From CAZVON01 sp964628435 (lineage in GTDB: Bacteria; Patescibacteriota; Microgenomatia; Levybacterales; UBA12049): a stretch of 23,405 bases of DNA. The notes beneath the pieces were generated by a model that did not search any database, was not told the DNA's origin, and saw nothing but the letters and a program-made list of their open reading frames with translations. The stretch covers positions 1 through 23,405 of the forward strand of contig CAZVON010000018.1 in NCBI GenBank assembly GCA_964628435.1, given 5' to 3'. The position numbers and the translations under genes are program-made. This document shows, piece by piece, positions 13,417-20,465 of this stretch; the stretch's first letter is position 1, and each line of letters opens with the position of its first letter.

Positions 13417-14334
13417 GTGAAACTCTACAGTGGAAGTGCGAATGTTAAACTAGGAGAAAGAATTGCTGGAGAATTAAATCTTCCACTGCTGCATCCCGAA
13501 AAATTTATTTTCCCTGATGGCGAGGAGCGGATTCGAATTTTAGAGTCTGTTGTAGATGAAAAGGTAGTAATAGTACAGCCGTTGTGTACCCCAGTAAACG
13601 AAAACTTGGTTGAATTGGCATTCATTGTGGATGCCATAAAAAGGTCTGGCGCAAAAAGTGTATTGCTGGTTGTTCCGTATCTGGGGTATCAACGGCAAGA
13701 TCATGTATTTCGAGAAGGTGAGGCAGTATCGCTAGAAGTTGTTATTAAAATTTTAGAAGCAGTTGGAGTAGATAAAGCAATTGCGTTTGATCTTCATTCC
13801 ATTAAAATCCCAGAAATGTTTCATATCCCGGTGATACAATTGTCTGCGCTTCCATTATTCGCCCAAGAAATAAAAAGATCAAAAATTCCCCCAAAAGATA
13901 TGGTTCTTATTTCTCCAGACATGGGTGGAATTCGAAGAATAAAACAACTCTCAGAATTACTTGGTGGTGTAGCGTATGCTTCAATAGAAAAAAATAGAGA
14001 TCTTGATACGGGTGGAGTAGAAGCAAAAGAGCTTCATGCAAATTCAAATACTGCCGATGTAAAAGGCAAACACGCGTTTATTATGGATGATATGATTTCA
14101 AGCGGCGGTACCATTGTGAAGGCAGCTGCTTTGTTAAATCAAGAAGGAGTAAAAACGGTAAACGTGTTTGCAACCCATCCGGTGTTTTCTCAAAACGCTC
14201 CAGTACTCTTGCAAGAAGCAGATATAGAAAAAGTGTATGTAACGGATACAATTTGGGTGCCTAAAGAGAAACGATTTGCTAAGCTTGAAATTTTGTCCGT
14301 GAGTAGTATGATAGCAACACATCTCAAATCTTAA
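13417..14334 (+). CDS. prs: Ribose-phosphate pyrophosphokinase (PRPP synthetase), archaeal-like
   Basis: The enzyme makes PRPP from ribose-5-phosphate and ATP for nucleotide synthesis and salvage. The ribose-phosphate loop is DDMISSGGT (residues 224-232), and FPDGEERI near the N-terminus is the ATP-site segment. PYLGYQRQDHVFREGEAVS (87-105) resembles the short archaeal-type enzymes (RQD, then xFxxGEAxS) more than the classic bacterial form. The length, 305 residues, is normal. The start is GTG at 13417, supported by KLYSG, the usual N-terminal strand, and the promoter spacing. It is the logical user of the ribose-5-phosphate supplied by the zwf-pgl-gnd branch in the same window. Confidence 0.92.
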   Translation: MKLYSGSANVKLGERIAGELNLPLLHPEKFIFPDGEERIRILESVVDEKVVIVQPLCTPVNENLVELAFIVDAIKRSGAKSVLLVVPYLGYQRQDHVFREGEAVSLEVVIKILEAVGVDKAIAFDLHSIKIPEMFHIPVIQLSALPLFAQEIKRSKIPPKDMVLISPDMGGIRRIKQLSELLGGVAYASIEKNRDLDTGGVEAKELHANSNTADVKGKHAFIMDDMISSGGTIVKAAALLNQEGVKTVNVFATHPVFSQNAPVLLQEADIEKVYVTDTIWVPKEKRFAKLEILSVSSMIATHLKS

Positions 14335-14353
14335 ATTTCATTTGAGATTTTTT
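14321..14353 (+). terminator. Hairpin plus T-run between prs and recR (phased-repeat type)
   Basis: ATCTCAAAT (14321-14329) and ATTTGAGAT (14340-14348) are perfect 9-base arms with a 10-base loop, followed by a run of six T (14348-14353). The hairpin covers the prs stop codon and ends just before the recR ATG. It is AT-only apart from two G/C pairs and is also phased at 7 bp, so it may be a weak terminator or simply another member of the repeat family. Confidence 0.5.
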
Positions 14354-14355
14354 AT

Positions 14356-14988
14356 ATGAAGATTCCTAAAGCCATACAAAATCTTATTGAGTCATTTGAA
14401 CGGCTTCCGGGGGTTGGTCCAAAAACAGCACAGCGCTTAACGTTTTATTTATTGCATGTTCCCCAGGCAGAGCTTGACCGTTTTTCTTCGTCACTTTCAA
14501 ATTTAAAAAAAGGTACAGTTCTTTGTTCGGTTTGCTTTTCTATTGGAGAACAGAATCCATGCGAAATATGTTCTGATCCACAGCGGGATCAATCAACAAT
14601 TTGTGTTGTGGAACAACCACTCGACGTTTTAGCACTTGAAAAAAATGGTAAGTATAAAGGGGTATATCACGTATTGCATGGTAAAATTGACCCGTTAAAC
14701 AATATTGGTCCAGACGAAATATATATAAGACAACTTATCTTAAGAATTAGGAATAACGAATTGGGAACTAAAGAAGTTATTTTGGCGACGAATCCAACCA
14801 TGGAGGGAGAGGCAACAGCAATGTACATCACCAAACAATTCAAAATTCAAAATTCAATCCTTCGGCAAGACTCAGGAAAAGAATTCAAGATTACGCGGAT
14901 TGGACGAGGGTTGCCGGTTGGAGCAGATATTGAATACGCGGATGAAGTTACCTTGCAGCGCGCCATGGAGGGGAGAAGCGAATATTAA
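14356..14988 (+). CDS. recR: Recombination mediator RecR with repeat-derived insertion
   Basis: RecR works with RecO/RecF to load RecA at gaps. The 210-residue protein has the helix-hairpin-helix FERLPGVGPKTAQRLTFYLL. Its C4 zinc finger has C57, C60, C69 and C72 (CSVCFSIGEQNPCEIC). The Toprim domain includes VVEQPLDVLALE, then YHVLHGKIDPLNNIGPD, ILATNPTMEGEATAMYI and RGLPVGADIEYADE. Between MYI and ITRIGRGLP there are about ten extra residues (QFKIQNSILRQDSGKEF), encoded partly by ATTCAAA heptamers. RecR is typically about 200 residues. The stop overlaps the stop of the convergent gene through TTAA. Confidence 0.95.
   Translation: MKIPKAIQNLIESFERLPGVGPKTAQRLTFYLLHVPQAELDRFSSSLSNLKKGTVLCSVCFSIGEQNPCEICSDPQRDQSTICVVEQPLDVLALEKNGKYKGVYHVLHGKIDPLNNIGPDEIYIRQLILRIRNNELGTKEVILATNPTMEGEATAMYITKQFKIQNSILRQDSGKEFKITRIGRGLPVGADIEYADEVTLQRAMEGRSEY
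14838..14857 (+). repeat. Tandem heptamers inside recR
   Basis: ATTCAAA, ATTCAAA and ATTCAA form nearly three 7-bp units in the Toprim-domain coding region, where RecR homologues lack a matching stretch. Confidence 0.7.
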
Positions 14989-15887
14989 ATGTATGCCGCA
15001 AGTTGGAGTGGAATTTGAACATTCCATCCTGGGATAACCTGACCTTGTCCTCCTTGTGTTTGTCCTCGCGAGATAGTGAGGAAATGACCAACTGGGTGTA
15101 AGAATAATCCCATGTCTCTTGCGAAAGCTAGAGAGTCTGTCAGTTCAGATAGAGAGGCCAATTTACCAAAAGTAAAAAAATTTCTTGGGTCTTGTGCTAC
15201 CACTAGCGCTTTGTTATGTTCAGAGCCTGTGGCGTCATGCCCAGTCGCTTTCTTAACCATCGCATCGGTAATGAATCCAGCAGTAGTATAGGTAAAATCT
15301 GGGTCAGGATCGGTATCTTTTAATGAGAGTATTTCTGGAGTTTGGGTAGGAATATCTATTATAATTTTTTCTGCAATAAGCTTTTTCGAGAGAGTTGGAG
15401 ACCATGCTTCCTCTTGAGACATAGAAATATTCAGGTAAAGAAGCGGATTACCTGGCTGTTGAAGATTGTAGGTTGCTGCAATAATTCGTTTTGTACGTCT
15501 TTCTATCCCAGAAAACCTTGCATAAAATGGTTTTCGCAAAGGTTTCTCTTCTATCTTTTCTTGGAAGACTCGTTGTACTGGCCCCTCGTATACGGCGAGA
15601 GCTGTTTGGATATCATGAGGAGACGGATTACTATAATCGCTTCCAAAATAAAATCTTGTTTCTGTTGACGGGTAATAGCTCCACTTCCATCTAAATTCGC
15701 CGTAGTAAAACTGTTGAAAAAATCTTACAAAAAAAGGATTCCCATTTATTAGTAGAATGTCTCGCAGTGTAGTAGGAGAAATCGGCCGCGCCCATTTAGA
15801 ACCCCGTTTTAATCCGCTGACTATTGCTGCAAGATTAAAACCGCCGATTCTATCAAGATCTGCGCGCTCAAGATTTGGTGAAGGCAT
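14985..15887 (-). CDS. Hypothetical protein (300 aa), unknown
   Basis: I do not recognise this protein. It starts at the reverse-strand ATG at 15887, which lies just downstream of a good promoter, and its stop shares bases with the recR stop. It appears soluble, with no membrane segment or signal peptide. It is rich in aromatic residues in the first third (NPFFVRFFQQFYYGEFRWKWSYY) and has a later segment DPDPDFTYTTAGFITDAMVKKATGHDATGSEHNKALVV. No catalytic motif can be named. It stands alone, divergent from the MIP18-like gene. Confidence 0.75.
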   Translation of the reverse strand: MPSPNLERADLDRIGGFNLAAIVSGLKRGSKWARPISPTTLRDILLINGNPFFVRFFQQFYYGEFRWKWSYYPSTETRFYFGSDYSNPSPHDIQTALAVYEGPVQRVFQEKIEEKPLRKPFYARFSGIERRTKRIIAATYNLQQPGNPLLYLNISMSQEEAWSPTLSKKLIAEKIIIDIPTQTPEILSLKDTDPDPDFTYTTAGFITDAMVKKATGHDATGSEHNKALVVAQDPRNFFTFGKLASLSELTDSLAFARDMGLFLHPVGHFLTISRGQTQGGQGQVIPGWNVQIPLQLAAYI

Positions 15888-15893
15888 GGTAGC

Positions 15894-15922
15894 TTTATAT
15901 CACTTGCTTCTTATCACGTCAA
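15894..15922 (-). promoter_or_regulatory. Promoter of the 300-aa hypothetical, predicted leaderless
   Basis: On the reverse strand TTGACG (15922-15917), a 17-base spacer and TATAAA (15899-15894) precede the ATG at 15887 by 6 bases. This is one of the best-spaced promoters in the window. Confidence 0.65.
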
Positions 15923-15927
15923 ATAAG

Positions 15928-15939
15928 AATTGTACAATT
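15928..15939. promoter_or_regulatory. 12-bp palindrome in the divergent intergenic region
   Basis: AATTGTACAATT is a perfect palindrome just upstream of the reverse-strand -35 element and between two divergent genes. It could be an operator or a chance AT-rich palindrome. Confidence 0.3.
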
Positions 15940-15968
15940 AATATCTATTAAGCTCTTCCTTGTGTACC

Positions 15969-15982
15969 TGTTATACTATACT
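15969..15982 (+). promoter_or_regulatory. Extended -10 of the MIP18-like gene
   Basis: TGT plus TATACT, then an overlapping second TATACT (15977-15982), ends 10 bases before the ATG at 15993. The leader would be only a few bases. Confidence 0.45.
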
Positions 15983-15992
15983 GGGGTTGAAT

Positions 15993-16301
15993 ATGATTAC
16001 GAAAGAAAAAGTTTTACAAGAATTAAAAAGGGTTATTGATCCAGAGCTTAATGTTAATATCGTAGATCTTGGACTTATTTATGATATTCGCGTTAATCAA
16101 AAAATAGGCCAAGTACTTATTGTAATGACCTTAACTTCTCCTGGTTGTCCACTCTCGTTTGTGTTTGAAGAATGGATTCCCGCGGCAGTTAAAAAAGTAA
16201 AAGATGTAAAGGATGTACAACTAGAAGTAGTATGGACGCCTCGCTGGACATCCGAACGCTTGTCAGACGAAGTAAAAGAACAGTTGGGAGTGATAAAATA
16301 A
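15993..16301 (+). CDS. MIP18/SufT-like (DUF59) iron-sulfur assembly protein
   Basis: Proteins of this small family (SufT, PaaD-like, eukaryotic CIAO2/MIP18) help mature Fe-S proteins. The 102-residue protein shows the family core: VIDPELNVNIVDLGLIYDI, then VIVMTLTSPGCPLSF with C51 or C52 in the conserved TSPGCP, and VVWTPRWTSERLSDEVKEQLG at the end. The ATG at 15993 is chosen over an in-frame TTG at 15960, which lies upstream of the -10 box. No suf/isc genes are visible nearby, so the client is unknown. Confidence 0.88.
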   Translation: MITKEKVLQELKRVIDPELNVNIVDLGLIYDIRVNQKIGQVLIVMTLTSPGCPLSFVFEEWIPAAVKKVKDVKDVQLEVVWTPRWTSERLSDEVKEQLGVIK

Positions 16302-16329
16302 AATTTTCAATTTACAATTTGAAAGTTCA
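16302..16329 (+). repeat. Four heptamer units after the MIP18-like gene
   Basis: AATTTTC, AATTTAC, AATTTGA and AAGTTCA are four degenerate 7-bp units directly after the stop codon. The start can also pair with the end (AATTTxC/GxAAxTT), giving a weak hairpin. Confidence 0.6.
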
Positions 16330-16333
16330 TTTA

Positions 16334-16342
16334 TGATATAGT
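16334..16342 (+). promoter_or_regulatory. Extended -10 of the 184-aa hypothetical, predicted leaderless
   Basis: TGA plus TATAGT (16337-16342) ends 6 bases before the ATG at 16349. There is no convincing -35 at 17 bases, which is acceptable for an extended -10. Confidence 0.5.
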
Positions 16343-16348
16343 ATTGAT

Positions 16349-16903
16349 ATGAATAAACCGGGTATTTTGGGTGATATTGGTGACGAACTCAAAAACGTTG
16401 GGAAACAAGCTGTAAAAACAGCGGTAAAGATACCAGCTCAGGTAAGCAAAGAAATTGGAGAACAACTAACTGGTATCGAAACAAAACAAAACCAAGCTCC
16501 AGCTAATCCAAATCAGCAGAAAGCTTTGGAAGATACAAAAAAGCAAGAAAACAAAGATCTCCTTAAACAATTATATGGATCTAGTAAGACAACTCCTAAA
16601 AAAGACAATCCTGCTCAAAACCCACAGATGGCAAAAATAGCAGATGCGGTAGCTGCTGGGAAATCCCCCCAAGAGGCGCAAAAAATAGAACAGTTGCGCC
16701 AAACGCTTCATCAGCAAGAGTACTATCAACCGCTTATTACCCGACCAAAAAAACAGGAGGAAGTAGAGCGACCTAAAGAACGCGTGGAGCGTTTAGAAAT
16801 GGAAGAATTACAACAAGAGCAAGAAAAAGAGAAAAAGAAAAAACCACTTTCAGTAGATCGCGCAGAAAGAAGTGTTGAGGCAAACAGAGGACTTCAGGGA
16901 TAA
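16349..16903 (+). CDS. Hypothetical Gln/Lys/Glu-rich protein
   Basis: I cannot assign a function to this 184-residue protein. It starts with a helical segment (GILGDIGDELKNVGKQAVKTAVKIPAQVSKEIGEQLTG). A low-complexity Gln/Asn/Lys-rich middle follows, then a highly charged helix (VERPKERVERLEMEELQQEQEKEKKKK) likely to form a coiled coil. It ends SVEANRGLQG. There is no membrane segment. Similar hypothetical proteins are, as I recall, frequent in Microgenomates. It lies 8 bases before cysS and is probably co-transcribed with it. Confidence 0.7.
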   Translation: MNKPGILGDIGDELKNVGKQAVKTAVKIPAQVSKEIGEQLTGIETKQNQAPANPNQQKALEDTKKQENKDLLKQLYGSSKTTPKKDNPAQNPQMAKIADAVAAGKSPQEAQKIEQLRQTLHQQEYYQPLITRPKKQEEVERPKERVERLEMEELQQEQEKEKKKKPLSVDRAERSVEANRGLQG

Positions 16904-16911
16904 ATATTTCT

Positions 16912-18327
16912 ATGCTAAGACTTTATAACTCATTAACGCGAAAAATAGAAGATTTTAAGCCAATCGATCCTCCCCGCGTAGGTATTTATGCCTGTGGACC
17001 TACGGTGTATGACTTTGCCCATATTGGTAATTTTCGCACCTATACAACGTCAGATTTGCTTGTCCGAGTTCTAAAGTTCAACAAGTATGAAGTAAAGTAC
17101 GTTATGAATTTGACTGATGTTGGGCATTTAACTGGGGATAATGCAGGAGATGCGGATACAGGCGAAGATCGAATGGAAAAATCAGCCAAAAAAGAAGGAA
17201 AAACCGCATGGGAAGTAGCAGAGTTTTACACAAAAGCATTTTTAAAAGATTATGAACAATTAAATTTAACACAACCACTGTTGTTTGCTAAAGCGACTAA
17301 CCATATTCAAGAGCAGATTGATTTAGTAAAGCGACTCGAAGAAAAAGGATACACATACAAAACATCAGATGGCATTTACTTTGATACATCTGCTTTTCCG
17401 CAGTACGGAAAACTATCCACCCTTGATGAAATAAAACAAGGAGCACGAATAGAACCGAACCCAGAAAAAAAGAATCCTCGTGATTTCGCGCTGTGGAAAT
17501 TTTCAAAACTAGGAGAGAAGAGGCATATGGAATGGAGTTCTCCTTGGGGTAGAGGATTTCCAGGATGGCATATTGAATGTAGCGCAATGAGTATGAAATA
17601 TTTAGGAGAAAGTTTCGATGTGCATGCTGGCGGTATTGATCTTCGATCCACACACCATCCAAACGAAATTGCACAATCAGAAGCAGCAACTGGGCAACCA
17701 TTCGTAAAGTATTGGGTACACGGCGCATTTGTATTGGTTGATGGCAAAAGGATGAGTAAAAGTTTAGGGAGCAATTATAAAGTTAAAGATGTTATAGACA
17801 ATGGATTTAATCCTTTGGTCTTGCGGTATTTGTATTTACAAACTCATTATCGTCAAGAAATGAATTTTACATGGGAAGCACTTACTGCCGCGCAAAATGC
17901 ACTCAATCATTTATATATAGTAATATCTGAGTGGGATAAACCAAAAATAGGATGCGCAGCATACGAACAACAGTTTTTAGACGCTATAAACGATGATTTA
18001 AATCTGCCGAAAGCTTTAAGTATTGCATGGGATGTTGTAAAGTCCGATTATCCAACATCTGCAAAAGCAGAAAGTTTGTTTAAGTTTGATCAGATACTGG
18101 GTCTTAGATTGCAAGAACATCAAAAGGCAAGAGACCTGCCTGCCGGCAGGCAGGTCAAGAATCAAGAAAAAGTTCCTTCTGACATTTTACATCTTGTTCG
18201 TCAGAGAGAAAAACTTCGAAAGCAAAAAGAGTTTAATCAAGCAGATATACTCAGGAAAAAAATTCAAGACATCGGGTACGTCGTGCGCGATAATGAAGAT
18301 GGAACCACGACTATAAAAAAGAAATGA
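16912..18327 (+). CDS. cysS: Cysteinyl-tRNA synthetase with palindrome-encoded insertion
   Basis: The enzyme charges tRNA-Cys. The class I signature HIGN is at residues 37-40, preceded by C28 in YACGPTVYD, a zinc ligand. GWHIECSAM and the HHPNEIAQSEA segment give the other zinc and active-site residues. The KMSKS loop is KRMSKS (279-284). The C-terminal domain ends REKLRKQKEFNQADILRKKIQDIGYVVRDNEDGTTTIKKK, as is usual. The length is 471 residues. Residues 408-415 (DLPAGRQV) are encoded exactly by a 24-bp perfect palindrome in the linker before the C-terminal helices. The stop TGA overlaps a small ORF (ATGA). Confidence 0.96.
   Translation: MLRLYNSLTRKIEDFKPIDPPRVGIYACGPTVYDFAHIGNFRTYTTSDLLVRVLKFNKYEVKYVMNLTDVGHLTGDNAGDADTGEDRMEKSAKKEGKTAWEVAEFYTKAFLKDYEQLNLTQPLLFAKATNHIQEQIDLVKRLEEKGYTYKTSDGIYFDTSAFPQYGKLSTLDEIKQGARIEPNPEKKNPRDFALWKFSKLGEKRHMEWSSPWGRGFPGWHIECSAMSMKYLGESFDVHAGGIDLRSTHHPNEIAQSEAATGQPFVKYWVHGAFVLVDGKRMSKSLGSNYKVKDVIDNGFNPLVLRYLYLQTHYRQEMNFTWEALTAAQNALNHLYIVISEWDKPKIGCAAYEQQFLDAINDDLNLPKALSIAWDVVKSDYPTSAKAESLFKFDQILGLRLQEHQKARDLPAGRQVKNQEKVPSDILHLVRQREKLRKQKEFNQADILRKKIQDIGYVVRDNEDGTTTIKKK
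18133..18156. repeat. 24-bp perfect palindrome inside cysS
   Basis: The bases 18133-18156 are a perfect GC-rich palindrome (left half GACCTGCCTGCC, right half its reverse complement). It is in frame and encodes eight codons, DLPAGRQV, in an otherwise AT-rich gene. I recall LPAGRQ-type peptides in many unrelated CPR proteins, which suggests a dispersed element. Confidence 0.9.
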
Positions 18328-18431
18328 AGATTCAACTGCCGCTTGTTTCTTCTTTTAAAAAACCTCGCCAACAGGTAGAAATGGCATTTGTAGGCGATGT
18401 AAAAGTTATTAATGACATTCTCAAGATGTAA
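18324..18431 (+). CDS. Possible small ORF (35 aa) overlapping the cysS stop
   Basis: An ATG overlapping the cysS TGA opens a 35-codon frame (MKIQLPLVSSFKKPRQQVEM, then AFVGDVKVINDILKM). The segment VEMAFVGDVKVINDI weakly resembles the N-terminal strand of YbeY (compare VEVSIAVVGDRKMRGL in the intact ybeY at 10250). It could be a remnant of a second ybeY-like gene, a real short peptide, or chance. No ribosome-binding site is seen beyond the ATGA overlap. Confidence 0.35.
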   Translation: MKIQLPLVSSFKKPRQQVEMAFVGDVKVINDILKM

Positions 18432-18527
18432 GATTTTTAAAGTATGCCTTCAGAACAATAATTTTCTGACGTTTCTCCACAAAGAAAAACAAAAGACTTT
18501 AGGGTAAATCCAGGCAATAGAATTGTA

Positions 18528-20435
18528 TTGCGCAGGCACGTTCATAGTAGAGGATCGTTTGCTCGATCCGAAGGAGACATAGTTTACCAAAAAGGACTCG
18601 ATGTTAGTGAAAAAGGCGACAAAATAGCAGTATCTAACGAAATTTTAGAAGGAATAGAAGAGTATGAGAAAGAAAAAAGAGAAGAGAGTGATCCATTTAA
18701 AGAATCGTATATCTCTTGGGATCAGTGGGATCAGCATGCGATCCGGTTTGCGCTTAATCATTTTGCACCAAAGAAAGCAAAAAGCGCCGCCCCTTTTACT
18801 CCCTTTCAAGAATTATCTACTGTAAGAAGAATCCCATCAAGCGAAAAGGGTCTTCCGCTGGGTCTACAAAGACAATTACAAAAAGAAAGACTTGAAGAGT
18901 TTAAGGAAAGACTGCGTTATCAACAAGAAGGAATTTCTGGGCTTATTCGGCGACTGCACGAATTGGTTTATCAAAATCCAGATATCCCCCCCAAAAAACT
19001 TTATCAAGAACTGGATCGTTTCTCTAACACCCATGGTTTTGATAAAGCAATAGAACATGGTTTTGTGGTAGGTATTGGTGATTATTGGCAAAAACGACGG
19101 GCAGTAAAACAAGCTCTAGCTCGATATCCAGACAAAAATGATCTTTTTGCGGTGTGTTTTGGAAAGAAGCCCCATGGGAAAGTGGATATCATACAAGGAC
19201 CAATGACGGTGATGTTTCGTTGCTATGATGATAGTGACTATGTGCTGGCGTATCATTTTGGTAAAACTGGTGGAGATATGTCTAAACTAAACACAGAAGA
19301 GGTAAAACAGGCATTAGCAAGTGGAGGTGCTGCGCTTAGAAAAGTTGGAATTCCCAGTTTGGCTGGCACAGTGATTCTTGAAAACGCGGCATATGTCAAA
19401 CCAGCCGTACGTTTTAGGGAAGAAAACATACAGATAAAGAAAGATATATATGTTGAAAATATCAATGATGTTACTCTTGTAGAAATTACGAGAAGCGATT
19501 CACGGCGATGGAGAATGATCGTACGAAGAGACGAAGATGGAAAAGCGCAACGGATTCAGTTGTCAGATTCGCAAAGATCAGGGTACGCGATGGATATTGT
19601 CTGGCATGAATCAGACGATCCTTCTGACTCGGGCTGGAGACAGGCAAACGAACCAGACACTCCTTTGTCACAAAGTATATTTAAGTTAGGAGAGCACGCG
19701 TTTCTCTCTGTAAAAGGGAGAACACTTAGTATCTTGGATGCGTCTGAGGGAGGACTTCAACTCAGAGTTGGAACTTTCAAGATGCAAGAAGCAAAGCTTA
19801 ATCAAGAGTGGTCTGACAGAGTGAGATTACATGAAGAACAACATCAATGGAATGCTCTTTTTAAACCTGTGGAGGTCGCTAGAAATATGAGGGGTATTAT
19901 CCAATATGCCATCGAACATGGAACATCTGTACAAGAAGCGAGAACAAACGTACTTCATGCACTGGTTCATCAGCAAAGGAGGGTTATTGGAGTTGATTCT
20001 GCTGCCAGAGACGAAATCTTGTCATTTTATAAAGATGGGAGGCGTCCACACGATATTCTTCAGATACTCTTGCATAATCCGCTCTATAATTACAAAGAGA
20101 AAGAATATTACAAAGCGGAGATAGGAAAAATTCCAATAAAAATTAATGCTTGTATTGATTATTTGTTGAAAGCGAGTTCTCCTGATGGCTATGCCATAAG
20201 GGATTATTTAAAATTGTGTTTGGCAAAAACTTCTGCTGAAGAACTTGATCCCTATATTGATACTGTGTTTGGCAAAGAGTATAAGGAGGATCTGAAACGG
20301 TGGGCCAATTGTGTGTCTGATTTAGAAAAAAAAGGATATACCAGAGATGAAGTAGGATCGTTACTCTATATGTATCCAGCCTCTGAGTGGGTAAGAGTTG
20401 CGCGTCGATTTCCTCCAAAAACACAAGCAGCATAA
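18528..20435 (+). CDS. Large unknown protein with HEXXH motif (candidate metallopeptidase)
   Basis: I do not recognise the family. From the TTG at 18528 the protein has 635 residues, with no signal peptide or membrane segment. It is charged and helical in the first 200 residues. A central region (about 205-310) reads like an alpha/beta domain (GPMTVMFRCYDDSDYVLAYHFG). Residues 435-439 are HEEQH in VRLHEEQHQWNALF, a zinc-protease HEXXH. E496, in AARDEILSFYKDG 57 residues later, could be the third ligand of a gluzincin-like site. The N-terminus is uncertain. An in-frame ATG at 18444 begins MPSEQ and meets a TAA at 18459, after which the frame is open again (FSDVSPQRKTKDFRVNPGNRIVL) into the TTG. 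The metallopeptidase call is inference from the motif. Confidence 0.7.
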   Translation: MRRHVHSRGSFARSEGDIVYQKGLDVSEKGDKIAVSNEILEGIEEYEKEKREESDPFKESYISWDQWDQHAIRFALNHFAPKKAKSAAPFTPFQELSTVRRIPSSEKGLPLGLQRQLQKERLEEFKERLRYQQEGISGLIRRLHELVYQNPDIPPKKLYQELDRFSNTHGFDKAIEHGFVVGIGDYWQKRRAVKQALARYPDKNDLFAVCFGKKPHGKVDIIQGPMTVMFRCYDDSDYVLAYHFGKTGGDMSKLNTEEVKQALASGGAALRKVGIPSLAGTVILENAAYVKPAVRFREENIQIKKDIYVENINDVTLVEITRSDSRRWRMIVRRDEDGKAQRIQLSDSQRSGYAMDIVWHESDDPSDSGWRQANEPDTPLSQSIFKLGEHAFLSVKGRTLSILDASEGGLQLRVGTFKMQEAKLNQEWSDRVRLHEEQHQWNALFKPVEVARNMRGIIQYAIEHGTSVQEARTNVLHALVHQQRRVIGVDSAARDEILSFYKDGRRPHDILQILLHNPLYNYKEKEYYKAEIGKIPIKINACIDYLLKASSPDGYAIRDYLKLCLAKTSAEELDPYIDTVFGKEYKEDLKRWANCVSDLEKKGYTRDEVGSLLYMYPASEWVRVARRFPPKTQAA

Positions 20436-20449
20436 CAAATGAGAATTTC

Positions 20450-20457
20450 TGTATACT
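20450..20457 (+). promoter_or_regulatory. -10 element of the PCD gene, near-leaderless
   Basis: TG directly followed by TATACT (20452-20457) ends 8 bases before the ATG at 20466. The -10 overlaps a 12-bp palindrome, TATACTAGTATA (20452-20463). Confidence 0.45.
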
Positions 20458-20465
20458 AGTATAGT

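Noticed and set aside
17297..17774. Reverse-strand open frames of 143 and 132 codons inside cysS
   Set aside because: They lie wholly opposite a well-supported CysRS coding region and have no family resemblance.
18459..18461. Stop-codon reassignment explaining the TAA at codon 6
   Set aside because: TAA ends many genes here and TGA also works as a stop, so an alternative code is not supported.
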